A stretch of 5,250 bases of DNA from Veillonellaceae bacterium (GCA_900765165.1 CAAFQR010000041.1:1-5250); one strand, 5' to 3'; counted from the stretch's first letter, positions 1 to 5,250 are shown. Notes: generated from the letters alone by a model not told the origin. Program-made: numbers and translations.

Positions 1-398
1 ATCGGCCCTTGCACGCCAGACGGCAAATTATGCCACTCGTCGTTGATCATTTGCCGCGCCTGGGTCCAGGTCTGCTTAATGTCCGACGCCGGCACAGTTT
101 CCTTTAGATTAATATAAATAACGGCTTTTTCACCGTCCGTAAAGCTTTTGGTGTAGTCCAGCCCCGGTAGGTTCCGCAGCTTTTCTTCCAGCTTATCCGT
201 CACCTGTGACGACGTTTGCTCCGGCGAAGCACCGGGCCAGGAAGCGGCTACTACCATCGTTCGAATGGTGAAATTAGGATCCTCCATGCGCCCTAGGTTA
301 AGAAAGGAGAACACACCTAAGGTAAAGAACATGGCGATGAAATAATAAATGATGGACTTATGACGCAAGGCCCATTCGGCTAGGTTAAACTTTTTCAT
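1..398 (-). CDS. RND efflux transporter permease, N-terminal 132 residues (truncated by window edge)
   Basis: This is the start of an inner-membrane RND (AcrB/HAE1-type) pump subunit that exports substrates using the proton gradient, working with the adaptor encoded just upstream. The translation begins MKKFNLAEWALRHKSI. Residues about 15-35 form the first transmembrane helix (IIYYFIAMFFTLGVFSFLNL), followed by the GRMEDPNFTIR segment typical of the family and then the start of the periplasmic porter region (AASWPGASPEQ, then EEKLRNLPGLDYTKS). The ATG at 398 overlaps the adaptor stop as ATGA, implying translational coupling. An AGGCGG ribosome site (406-411) lies 7 bases upstream of it. RND permeases usually exceed 1000 residues, so most of the gene is outside the window. 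The substrate cannot be told from this part; drugs, bile salts and organic compounds are typical for the family, and nothing visible points to metal export. Confidence 0.93.
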   Translation of the reverse strand, partial: MKKFNLAEWALRHKSIIYYFIAMFFTLGVFSFLNLGRMEDPNFTIRTMVVAASWPGASPEQTSSQVTDKLEEKLRNLPGLDYTKSFTDGEKAVIYINLKETVPASDIKQTWTQARQMINDEWHNLPSGVQGP

Positions 399-1591
399 GT
401 GCGCACCGCCTCACCATCTGTGAGCTTATCCGTACCGGCCGTCACTACGCGGTCACCGACCTTTAAGCCGTCGATGACGGTAATGCTGTCATTGCCGAAG
501 GAACCTGTGGTAATGGTCACCAGATGAACCTTGCCATCGCGAACGACGAAGACCTGCGCTTTGCCGCCTTTATTAGGCTGCCCGTCACCGTTACCGGTTA
601 CGGGATGGACCACGCCTTGATTCATAGTATCGCTGGTAGCTCCGCTATTCCCGTCCTTACCATTGGTGCGTGCCGCGTCGTTAGGACCGACTAAGGCCGT
701 AAGCGGTATGGTTACCTGACTGGCTTTAGCACCGGTAAAGCTTACAGACGCGGTCATGCCTAAGCGCACCGTCGCCGGTGGATTTTGAAGGGCAATCTTC
801 ACAGTATATGTACGGGCTACCGGGTCCGGCACCGGCGTTATTTCACGGACCGTACCTTGTACGGTAACACCGGGCAGTGCCCAGAAGGTAATGGATGCCG
901 GCGTGCCTACTGTTACGGAGCCTAAAAGCTGTTCCGGCAAAGCAATAACTGCTTCCGGTTCATCACCAACAGCCATGGAGCCTACGCTTTGACCGGCTGC
1001 TACGACCTGACCAACTTCCAGTGTCCATGCCGTAATAATGCCATCAGAAGGCGCTACGAGCTGCGTATAGCCGTATTGATTCTGACTGGTACTTAACGAT
1101 GCCTGCGCCTGCTGTAGCTGCGCCGCAGCCACTTTATAGGCGTTTTCTGCCTGGTCTAACTGCAATTGGCTAATAGCCTGCTGCGCATAAAGCTGACGAT
1201 AGCGGTTCACATTAGTAGCCGCCAAATCATACTGGGACTGCGCTGCCGTTACGGCCCCTTGGGCATTCGTAATCTGGTTAGCCATATCGCTTTGATTCAG
1301 CGTCGCTAGCACCTGTCCGGCTTGCACCGTATCGCCAATAGTTACATTTTTCGCAATAACGCGCCCACCGACCTGAAAGGCCAATGACGTTTCATTGCGG
1401 TTTCGGATAGTTCCCCCAAAACTACCGTCACCATTGGTACTCGCTGTCCCTACTACAACGGTTTTCACCAACGGCGGCTGTGTCGCTGCCTGTTTATCAC
1501 TGCCGCAGCCGCCCACTAATCCGGCTAAGACAGTTAACATGACGCCTATCGTTAACATCACTGGTAAACGGGGCCAGCATTTGAGATTCAT
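395..1591 (-). CDS. RND efflux periplasmic adaptor (membrane-fusion protein, HlyD/AcrA family), probable lipoprotein
   Basis: This 398-residue adaptor links the RND permease encoded next to an outer-membrane channel. Residues 1-28 form a signal peptide with a hydrophobic core ending in VGG-C, so Cys29 is a likely lipidation site (the -2 Gly makes the lipobox slightly atypical). Next come the first lipoyl half (about 66-100, GGRVIAKNVTIGDTVQAGQV), a Gln/Ala-rich coiled-coil hairpin (about 101-172), the second lipoyl half (LVAPSDGIITAWTLEVGQVV, about 178-205), a beta-barrel domain (about 210-288) and a membrane-proximal domain (about 290-398). The last domain is interrupted at about 302-344 by a Gly/Asn/Asp-rich low-complexity stretch. 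The ATG at 1591 is preceded by AGGGAGGT (1599-1606) with 7-base spacing, an excellent ribosome site. It is the first gene of the efflux operon. No outer-membrane factor gene is visible; it may follow the permease beyond the window or lie elsewhere. Confidence 0.95.
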   Translation of the reverse strand: MNLKCWPRLPVMLTIGVMLTVLAGLVGGCGSDKQAATQPPLVKTVVVGTASTNGDGSFGGTIRNRNETSLAFQVGGRVIAKNVTIGDTVQAGQVLATLNQSDMANQITNAQGAVTAAQSQYDLAATNVNRYRQLYAQQAISQLQLDQAENAYKVAAAQLQQAQASLSTSQNQYGYTQLVAPSDGIITAWTLEVGQVVAAGQSVGSMAVGDEPEAVIALPEQLLGSVTVGTPASITFWALPGVTVQGTVREITPVPDPVARTYTVKIALQNPPATVRLGMTASVSFTGAKASQVTIPLTALVGPNDAARTNGKDGNSGATSDTMNQGVVHPVTGNGDGQPNKGGKAQVFVVRDGKVHLVTITTGSFGNDSITVIDGLKVGDRVVTAGTDKLTDGEAVRT

Positions 1592-1631
1592 AGTTGTAAC
1601 CTCCCTATCTTCTTTTCATTTCACAAGACAA

Positions 1632-1693
1632 AGTACCATTGAGCTCGCTTTTATAACAAACTTCTGGTACTGACAACACGTTTTTCAGTACCA
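1632..1693. promoter_or_regulatory. Operator-like inverted repeat with third half-site at the efflux promoter
   Basis: TGGTACTGA (1665-1673) and TCAGTACCA (1685-1693) form a perfect 9-bp inverted repeat with an 11-base spacer. It abuts the -10 box and covers the predicted transcription start. A third copy of the half-site (AGTACCATT, 1632-1640, identical to 1687-1695) lies downstream. The half-site centres are 22 and about 33 bases apart, near two and three helical turns. This geometry fits a dimeric repressor such as the TetR or MarR proteins that commonly control RND pumps, but the regulator is not in the window. The 7-base core also occurs twice inside the adaptor gene (1087-1093 and 1435-1441), so the core alone is not specific evidence. 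Confidence 0.55.
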
Positions 1694-1721
1694 TTATAGC
1701 ATGATAAGCAGCAGATTTAAA
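1693..1721 (-). promoter_or_regulatory. Promoter of the efflux operon
   Basis: Read on the minus strand, a perfect TATAAT -10 box (1693-1698) lies 17 bases from a TTTAAA -35 box (1716-1721; 4 of 6 consensus bases). Predicted transcription starts near 1686, giving a leader of about 95 bases before the adaptor ATG. A weaker alternative, TTGTCA with TATAAA only 15 bases downstream, lies closer to the gene (about 1650-1680). The -10 box runs directly into the operator-like inverted repeat at 1665-1693. Confidence 0.7.
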
Positions 1722-1815
1722 CTAGTAATCTACATGAAAAGTCACCCAAAATTAATTGCTAAATAAATAAAATTTTTGTGAAATAATTTGCCAAAAATCC
1801 GCATTGTTACTATAG

Positions 1816-1848
1816 AAAAAGCACCTAACGACATAAGCGCTAGGTGCT
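1816..1848 (-). terminator. Rho-independent terminator of the CBS-domain protein gene
   Basis: On the minus strand, five bases after the TAA stop, AGCACCTA (1841-1848) pairs perfectly with TAGGTGCT (1820-1827). Three more pairs, including one G-U, close a 7-base loop, and a run of five T follows (1816-1820). It ends the upstream gene before the efflux promoter, so the efflux operon is not read through from it. Confidence 0.88.
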
Positions 1849-1853
1849 GTAGT

Positions 1854-3224
1854 TTATTCTTTTGTTTCGTTGTCTTCCGGCTCTTCCGTCGGTGGTTCGT
1901 AGGTGACCATAACCTTATCGATACGCACATTATCCATGTCCATAATTTCAAAGGTATAGGTATCCCACACGCACGTGTCGGTTTCCTTCGGAATGCGGCC
2001 AAAGAGGTAGGTTAAGAAGCCACCCATGGTCTTATACAAGTCTTCTTCTTCACCGGGTAAGGGCTTATTAATATGGAAGAAGTCCTTGAATTCATCGATG
2101 TTCAAAAGACCATCGACAAGCCACGTATTTTCACTGCGACGCAAAATACGGTTTTCTTCTTCTTTGATTTCCGCTTCGCCGGACGGCAATAAGCCAACGA
2201 GGCGTTCCATGATGTCATGAAGGGTGATGAAACCGCTAAAACCGCCGTATTCATCGAGTACTACCGCTTCATGAATCCCTTCGGAGCGGAATACTTCTAA
2301 AAGCTTCATAAGGCTTATAGATTCCGGCACCATAACCGGCTTGCGAAGACACTGTTTTACGAGGGCCCGCAAGGAAATATGGCTGTGACAGCGCATATTG
2401 GCGGCAAACACATCAGCGACTACCACAAGGCCTTGCAAATCGTCCAAGGAATCGAGGCCTACAGGCAAGCGGTAGTGATTGGAATTACACAGCATGTCTT
2501 CGATTTCATCGTCGCTGCTGTTAAGATCCAGCCATTTCAGCTGCGTACGCGGCGTCATAGCATCGCCGGCACTAAGGTCCGCTAAGCGGAACACATTATC
2601 TACCAGCTTCGGTTCTTCTTTTTCAAAGGCACCGAGCTCAACGCCTTGGGTGAGCATTTTGTTGATTTCAGATTCTGTAACCGGCGCTTCTTCCTTTTCC
2701 TTCACGCGCAACACGCGGCGCAACAGGAAATCCGTCGAAAAGCTAAGCAAGCTAACCAGCGGCTTAGCGAAAATAGCAAAATAATGCATGGGCACGGCCA
2801 TAATCATGGCAATCCGTTCCGGCGAGTTATAGGCCAGGCGCTTCGGCACTAATTCGCCTACCACCAACGACAAATAGGTGGTCAACGATACGATTACGAT
2901 AGGACTTACCGTATCCGCATACGGTGCCAACCAAAGCCAATGGCTCTTAATGGCTCGCGACAACGGTTCCGACAAGGCGGCCCCTGAATATAGACCGGTA
3001 ACAATACCGATTAAGGTAATACCGATTTGAATGGTGGAAAACATCTGATTGGGATTATCCGCCAATTGAATGGCCCGTTTAGCGCCGCTGCTGCCTTTAT
3101 CAGCTTGCTCCTCCAGGAGCCCCTTCCGGGCATTTACCACCGCTAATTCCGTCATAGAAAATATACCGTTAGCCACAATCAATAGGAGAATAATCAAAAT
3201 CTCCAAACCCACGTCACCGTCCAC
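1854..3224 (-). CDS. HlyC/CorC (CNNM-type) family transmembrane protein with CBS pair
   Basis: This is an inner-membrane protein of the CNNM/CorC family, whose members are linked to magnesium or divalent-cation transport; the older 'hemolysin' name is historical. Numbering from the chosen GTG (456 residues): an N-terminal CNNM/DUF21 membrane domain at about 6-175, starting LEILIILLLIVANGIFSMTE and containing the signature GELVPKRLA at about 123-131; then a CBS pair with MTPRTQLKWLDL at about 223 and VVLDEYGGFSGFITLHDIME at about 322-341; then a CorC/HlyC C-terminal domain at about 365-440 (ENTWLVDGLLNIDEF), ending in an acidic tail. The frame stays open to a TTG at 3350, but that region contains the likely promoter and has no ribosome site next to it. 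GTG 3224 gives the usual family start and length; GTG 3212 is an alternative. It is a single-gene unit with its own promoter and terminator. Confidence 0.92.
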   Translation of the reverse strand: MDGDVGLEILIILLLIVANGIFSMTELAVVNARKGLLEEQADKGSSGAKRAIQLADNPNQMFSTIQIGITLIGIVTGLYSGAALSEPLSRAIKSHWLWLAPYADTVSPIVIVSLTTYLSLVVGELVPKRLAYNSPERIAMIMAVPMHYFAIFAKPLVSLLSFSTDFLLRRVLRVKEKEEAPVTESEINKMLTQGVELGAFEKEEPKLVDNVFRLADLSAGDAMTPRTQLKWLDLNSSDDEIEDMLCNSNHYRLPVGLDSLDDLQGLVVVADVFAANMRCHSHISLRALVKQCLRKPVMVPESISLMKLLEVFRSEGIHEAVVLDEYGGFSGFITLHDIMERLVGLLPSGEAEIKEEENRILRRSENTWLVDGLLNIDEFKDFFHINKPLPGEEEDLYKTMGGFLTYLFGRIPKETDTCVWDTYTFEIMDMDNVRIDKVMVTYEPPTEEPEDNETKE

Positions 3225-3236
3225 CGACTCATCACG

Positions 3237-3242
3237 CTCCTC
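3237..3242 (-). promoter_or_regulatory. Ribosome binding site of the CBS-domain protein gene
   Basis: GAGGAG on the minus strand, inside AAAGAGGAGCG, lies 12 bases before GTG 3224. The spacing is longer than ideal, but no in-frame ATG is closer. An ATG just after the site (about 3228-3230) is in another frame and reaches a stop within 13 codons. This site argues for the GTG 3224 start rather than the longer open frame. Confidence 0.5.
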
Positions 3243-3273
3243 TTTGCTATAAGTGAACTGTTTTATGATTCCT

Positions 3274-3282
3274 AGTATATCA
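3274..3282 (-). promoter_or_regulatory. Extended -10 promoter of the CBS-domain protein gene
   Basis: On the minus strand TGATATACT gives a TATACT -10 box (3274-3279) preceded by the TGn of an extended -10 element. There is no good -35 box at 16-18 bases, as is usual for such promoters. Transcription would start near 3267, leaving a leader of about 43 bases before GTG 3224. Confidence 0.5.
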
Positions 3283-3348
3283 CATTTTCTTGCACTACGG
3301 CAGTGGTAAAATAAACAGCCTCCTCCTACGAGTCGTCCTGTATATAGC

Positions 3349-3379
3349 AAAAAACGTGCTAAGAAAGTATCCTAGCACG
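3349..3379 (-). terminator. Rho-independent terminator of the pirin gene
   Basis: On the minus strand CGTGCTAGGA (3370-3379) pairs with TCTTAGCACG (3355-3364) around a 5-base loop. That is ten pairs including one G-U, followed by six T (3349-3354). It lies 46 bases after the pirin stop and separates that gene from the next one. Confidence 0.9.
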
Positions 3380-3425
3380 CTTTGCAGCAAAAACAGTTTG
3401 TGTTACGTAAAATTGTATCAAAAAA

Positions 3426-4265
3426 TTAATGAGCCATTTCGTGTTTGATGAACGTACCGTTACGAAGCTCGCTCATGGCAGTTTGCAATTCTTCGTTGGT
3501 ATTCATCACAACCGGACCGGCCCAAGCAACCGGTTCTTTCACCGGCGGTGCCATCATGATAAGCACATGGGCTTCGCCGCCTGTAGCGGTAAGTGTCAGC
3601 GTATCGCCATCACCTAAATGAGCCGCCGTTTTTGTCGGTATTACCTGATCCTGCACCGTTACGGCACCGTCTAAGGTAAAGAACGTAACCGAGTCTTTCG
3701 TAGAGGTTGGTACGGAGAAGGTAGCGCCGTCCTGTAAGTATACATGGTAGTAATTAAGCGGCAAATACTTACCCGTAAAGCCTTTGGCTTCGCCATAGGA
3801 ACCGGCTAAGACGCGGAGCCAACCACCATCGATGGTCACTTCCGGAATCTGCTGATTCGTAATGTGATAGTACGCCGGGTCACACATTTTATCCTTCTTC
3901 GGCAGGTTCAGCCACAGCTGCACCCCTAACATGCGTTCCGTAGGCGGCAATAATTCTTCGTGCAAAATGCCGGAACCGGCGGTCATCCATTGCACTTCAC
4001 CGTCACGGACTGTATCATCAAAGCCGAGGCTGTCACGATGACGCATAGCCCCTTTGTACACATAGCTAATGGTTTCAATACCGCGGTGCGGATGCATAGG
4101 GAAACCGGCAATGTAGTCGTCCGAATCGTAGCTATCGAAGGAATCGAGCATCAAAATCGGGTCGTATTCCGTCGTTGTACCATTACCTAACACGCGGACC
4201 AAATGAACACCGGCACCATCAACAGTTCGTTGGCCTTGCACGGTAGCTCGTACAGTTCGTTCCAT
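3426..4265 (-). CDS. Pirin family protein (bicupin)
   Basis: This 279-residue protein has the two-cupin pirin fold. Numbering from ATG 4265, the N-terminal cupin (about 40-125) shows the family signatures MHPHRGIETISYVYKG and GEVQWMTAGSGILHEE. The four metal-ligand positions are His58, His60, His102 and Glu104, matching in order and spacing the His-His-His-Glu iron site of human pirin and E. coli YhhW. The C-terminal cupin (about 175-245) ends in the usual APPVKEPVAWAGPVVMNT segment. Bacterial homologues include quercetin 2,3-dioxygenases and proteins with regulatory or stress roles; the substrate here cannot be predicted. An in-frame GTG at 4274 lies inside the ribosome site itself, so ATG 4265 is preferred. 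The gene stands alone, with its own promoter, about 97-base leader and terminator. Confidence 0.95.
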   Translation of the reverse strand: MERTVRATVQGQRTVDGAGVHLVRVLGNGTTTEYDPILMLDSFDSYDSDDYIAGFPMHPHRGIETISYVYKGAMRHRDSLGFDDTVRDGEVQWMTAGSGILHEELLPPTERMLGVQLWLNLPKKDKMCDPAYYHITNQQIPEVTIDGGWLRVLAGSYGEAKGFTGKYLPLNYYHVYLQDGATFSVPTSTKDSVTFFTLDGAVTVQDQVIPTKTAAHLGDGDTLTLTATGGEAHVLIMMAPPVKEPVAWAGPVVMNTNEELQTAMSELRNGTFIKHEMAH

Positions 4266-4273
4266 AAAATTCA

Positions 4274-4279
4274 CTCCTT
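4274..4279 (-). promoter_or_regulatory. Ribosome binding site that fixes the pirin start
   Basis: AAGGAG on the minus strand lies 8 bases before ATG 4265, which is ideal spacing. The upstream in-frame GTG (4272-4274) shares its first G with this site and so cannot be served by it, which shortens the protein by three residues to 279. Confidence 0.85.
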
Positions 4280-4368
4280 ATAAAATACTGGTTACTTGTG
4301 TAAAAATCTATTTCATACTGACTGTTATGTTTTACTTTTTTACAATAGTTTTATATCGTACTATATAT

Positions 4369-4397
4369 TTTATACCATCTATATTGATGTTTGTCAA
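4369..4397 (-). promoter_or_regulatory. Strong sigma-70-type promoter of the pirin gene
   Basis: On the minus strand a perfect TTGACA -35 box (4392-4397) is followed after exactly 17 bases by TATAAA (4369-4374; 5 of 6 consensus). Predicted start is near 4362, giving an AT-rich leader of about 97 bases. A perfect dyad (4381-4400) overlaps the -35 box, so a repressor or repositioned regulator is likely. Confidence 0.82.
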
Positions 4398-4400
4398 TAT
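4381..4400. promoter_or_regulatory. Perfect 7-6-7 inverted repeat over the pirin -35 box (operator candidate)
   Basis: ATATTGA (4381-4387) and TCAATAT (4394-4400) are perfect inverted copies around a 6-base spacer. The minus-strand core reads TTGAC-AAAC-ATCAA, one base from the Crp/Fnr-class box TTGAT-N4-ATCAA. Position over the -35 box and into the spacer suggests repression. MarR or other winged-helix dimers could bind a dyad of this size equally well, and no regulator gene is nearby. Confidence 0.55.
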
Positions 4401-4459
4401 AAAGGTAGCGTCCGTTAACAGACTTTGACGACCGACGTGTTAATGACTTAAAAATAGGT

Positions 4460-4515
4460 AAAATAAAAGCACCGCTTTGCCGATAATGGGGAAATTATCG
4501 GTAAGGCGGCGCTTT
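4460..4515 (-). terminator. Large hairpin with T-rich tail, probable (perhaps bidirectional) terminator
   Basis: CCGATAAT (4480-4487) and ATTATCGG (4494-4501) form a perfect core around a 6-base loop. Pairing extends outwards to 4466 and 4515. On the minus strand the 22-position stem has two mismatches and one G-U, and the tail is TTTTATTTT (4460-4468, the first bases able to pair within the stem base). On the plus strand it has one mismatch and two G-U, but only TTT before CC. The tail favours minus-strand termination. The permease is already terminated about 300 bases upstream, so this hairpin either is a backup or ends a separate transcript. Confidence 0.65.
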
Positions 4516-4557
4516 CCTATATATAGTCATCAACCGACGGTATAGTATTTGCAGTGT
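4460..4557 (-). ncRNA. Candidate small RNA of about 100 nt, unrecognised
   Basis: A promoter-like element (4564-4592) would start a minus-strand transcript near 4557 that ends at the hairpin at 4466-4515. The predicted RNA has about 40 unpaired bases at its 5' end and a long hairpin with a T-rich tail, the usual outline of an intergenic regulatory RNA. The only start codon inside gives about eleven codons, has no ribosome site and runs into the hairpin. I do not recognise a known RNA family. It may equally be just a second terminator. Confidence 0.25.
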
Positions 4558-4563
4558 GTGGGA

Positions 4564-4592
4564 GTTATACCATTGCCGATTGATTTATGCAA
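4564..4592 (-). promoter_or_regulatory. Possible promoter of the candidate small RNA
   Basis: On the minus strand TGgTATAAC gives an extended -10 box (TATAAC, 4564-4569; 5 of 6 consensus) with TTGCAT (4587-4592; 3 of 6) exactly 17 bases upstream. It is moderate as a promoter, and AT-rich DNA gives chance matches. Confidence 0.3.
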
Positions 4593-4676
4593 GCTACCAG
4601 TAAAGCCTACTATTCCATTTGATTAGAGGTTTTCTTTCTACCTATACTATATACCTGTTCTTGATTTATTACTAGC

Positions 4677-4756
4677 ATAATTAGAGATAATTCACGAATC
4701 GTGTTTTCTCACAGTATACGCAAGAGCGATATCTTTAAATAGATATAATTAGAGAT
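4677..4756. repeat. 12-bp direct repeat in the AT-rich intergenic segment
   Basis: ATAATTAGAGAT occurs at 4677-4688 and again at 4745-4756, 68 bases apart. A shorter copy of the core, ATTAGAG, also occurs at 4622-4628. The flanks are unlike each other, so this is not obviously a duplicated longer segment. It could be paired protein sites, decayed repeats or chance in AT-rich sequence. Confidence 0.4.
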
Positions 4757-4806
4757 TTATTGATAATAGACTAGGAGCCGTTGATAAAAAAAATAGTTTA
4801 ATTGCC

Positions 4807-4852
4807 AAAAACAGCCCCATTGCTGACCGCAAGGCCAACAACGAGGCTGTTT
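4807..4852 (-). terminator. Rho-independent terminator of the amino-acid permease gene
   Basis: The two arms 4809-4828 and 4833-4852 pair along all 20 positions on the minus strand with a 4-base loop (TTGC). The outer eight pairs (AAACAGCC/GGCTGTTT) are perfect, and the inner twelve include G-U pairs. Five T follow (4807-4811). It lies about 65 bases after the permease stop. Confidence 0.88.
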
Positions 4853-4917
4853 ATTTCAAAGAAAAAATTCTGTATTCAATAAATTGTACACTGTTAACGA
4901 ACAGTTAGACGGCAAAA

Positions 4918-5250
4918 TTATTTTTCAAAATCGCGGTCCAAGTTAACTTCCTTCAACGGCACAATTTTGGTCTTACGAGTCCATTTGTAGCCGAAGTACG
5001 TAGCGAGGAATACCGGGATACCGATGTACGCAACGCTGACGCCATACCAGTCAATGGTTTCACCCGTGAAGGCCGAGTAGTTCTGACCGGCCATGATAAC
5101 CAAGCACAAGAGGATGGCAAAGATGGGGCCAAAGGGGAAGAAGGTCGCTTTGTACGGAATTTCGTCCAAGCTGCGGCCCTGCGCCTTGAAGGCACGACGG
5201 AAGCGGTAATGCGCAATGGCAATACCGAGCCATGCAATGAAACCACTCAT
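4918..5250 (-). CDS. LysP-like amino-acid permease (APC superfamily, AAT family), C-terminal 110 residues
   Basis: This is the end of a twelve-helix inner-membrane amino-acid:proton symporter; the start lies beyond the window. Visible are the end of a helix with GFIAWLGIAIAHYRFR, a cytoplasmic loop (RAFKAQGRSLDEIPYKATFFPFGP), a helix at fragment residues about 38-55, the loop GQNYSAFTGETIDWYG, a last helix at about 69-88 (YIGIPVFLATYFGYKW) and a short charged tail. The HYRFRR...AQG...LPYKA-like loop, GPIFA...LGQNY and DTIDW-G...YIGIP arrangement is that of the AAT family, and the tail most resembles the lysine permease LysP. Lysine specificity cannot be shown from this part. The Met at 5248-5250 is internal to the protein and is not a start. 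A terminator follows about 65 bases downstream. Confidence 0.9.
   Translation of the reverse strand: MSGFIAWLGIAIAHYRFRRAFKAQGRSLDEIPYKATFFPFGPIFAILLCLVIMAGQNYSAFTGETIDWYGVSVAYIGIPVFLATYFGYKWTRKTKIVPLKEVNLDRDFEK

Larger units (their letters stand above)
4401..4917. other. 517-base stretch without a recognisable protein gene
   Basis: I find no open frame here with both a credible ribosome site and more than about a dozen codons, on either strand. From right to left the stretch holds: a small 6-bp hairpin just after the permease stop (ACTGTT/AACAGT, 4890-4905); the permease terminator (4807-4852); an AT-rich segment with a T8 run on the minus strand (4786-4793), a 12-bp direct repeat (4677-4688, 4745-4756) and an 11-base dyad CACGA-A-TCGTG (4693-4703); and a promoter-like element and large hairpin (4460-4592) that may define a small RNA. 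Nothing recognisable as a broken gene or insertion sequence was seen. Confidence 0.6.

Noticed and set aside
1395..1673. Plus-strand open frame of 92 codons opposite the adaptor gene start and its leader
   Set aside because: It is antisense to a well-supported coding region, has no ribosome site, resembles no family, and its end runs into the operator region.
1711..1730. Short inverted repeat AGATT/AATCT around the efflux -35 box
   Set aside because: Only five base pairs per arm in AT-rich DNA; expected by chance and far weaker than the 9-bp dyad next to it.
2479..2784. Plus-strand open frame of 101 codons inside the CBS-domain protein gene
   Set aside because: Low-complexity Ser-rich translation opposite conserved CBS-domain coding sequence; a reverse-strand shadow.
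3319..3327. Very strong ribosome-site-like AGGAGGAGG on the minus strand
   Set aside because: No ATG, GTG or TTG follows at usable spacing, the nearest CTG frame stops after seven codons, and it lies upstream of the likely transcription start of the next gene.
4424..4515. Plus-strand promoter (TTGACG with a TTAAAA 17 bases on) leading into the large hairpin
   Set aside because: The -10 box is poor, the hairpin has no good plus-strand T-run, and no plus-strand gene follows in the window.
4693..4703. Dyad CACGA-A-TCGTG followed by TTTT, considered as a terminator
   Set aside because: A one-base centre cannot form a hairpin loop, and no gene ends nearby on the plus strand.
4953..5246. Second minus-strand frame of 97 codons overlapping the permease tail
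   Set aside because: Arg/Ser-rich out-of-frame translation of a clearly conserved permease sequence.
1..5250. CRISPR arrays, tRNA or rRNA genes, insertion sequences and riboswitches
   Set aside because: No regularly spaced repeats, no cloverleaf or rRNA-like sequence, no transposase or terminal inverted repeats, and no leader with a recognisable riboswitch core; a lysine riboswitch, if present, would be upstream of the permease outside the window.

Overview
All five protein genes in this window lie on the minus strand, so biological order runs from high to low coordinates. They are: the C-terminal end of a LysP-like amino-acid permease (4918-5250, upstream part outside the window); a pirin-family cupin (3426-4265); a CNNM/CBS-domain HlyC/CorC-family membrane protein (1854-3224); and a tripartite efflux pair, a lipoprotein membrane-fusion protein (395-1591) whose stop overlaps the start of an RND permease (398 down to the window edge). 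Strong AGGAGG-like ribosome sites and Gram-positive-style promoters, combined with an RND pump whose adaptor looks like a lipoprotein, suggest a diderm Firmicute of the Negativicutes (Veillonella/Dialister/Megasphaera-like), with roughly mid-range G+C in the genes. That placement is inference from style, not a database match.

The layout is tidy. The permease, the pirin and the CBS protein are each followed by a rho-independent terminator hairpin (4807-4852, 3349-3379, 1816-1848). The pirin, the CBS protein and the efflux operon each have a recognisable promoter, so all three look like separate transcription units. Only the efflux pair is an operon, coupled by an ATGA stop/start overlap.

Two promoters carry clear dyad symmetry of the kind bound by dimeric repressors. 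The efflux promoter (TTTAAA-17 bp-TATAAT) is followed at once by a perfect 9-bp inverted repeat, with a third half-site further downstream. The pirin promoter (TTGACA-17 bp-TATAAA) has a perfect 7-6-7 inverted repeat over its -35 box. No regulator gene is visible here, so both would be controlled from elsewhere.

About 500 bases (4401-4917) hold no convincing protein gene. They contain the permease terminator, AT-rich sequence with a 12-bp direct repeat, and a second large hairpin at 4466-4515 preceded by a promoter-like element. The last two could bound a small RNA of about 100 nt, which is the least explained part of the window. I see no complete new biological system here; the genes themselves belong to familiar families.
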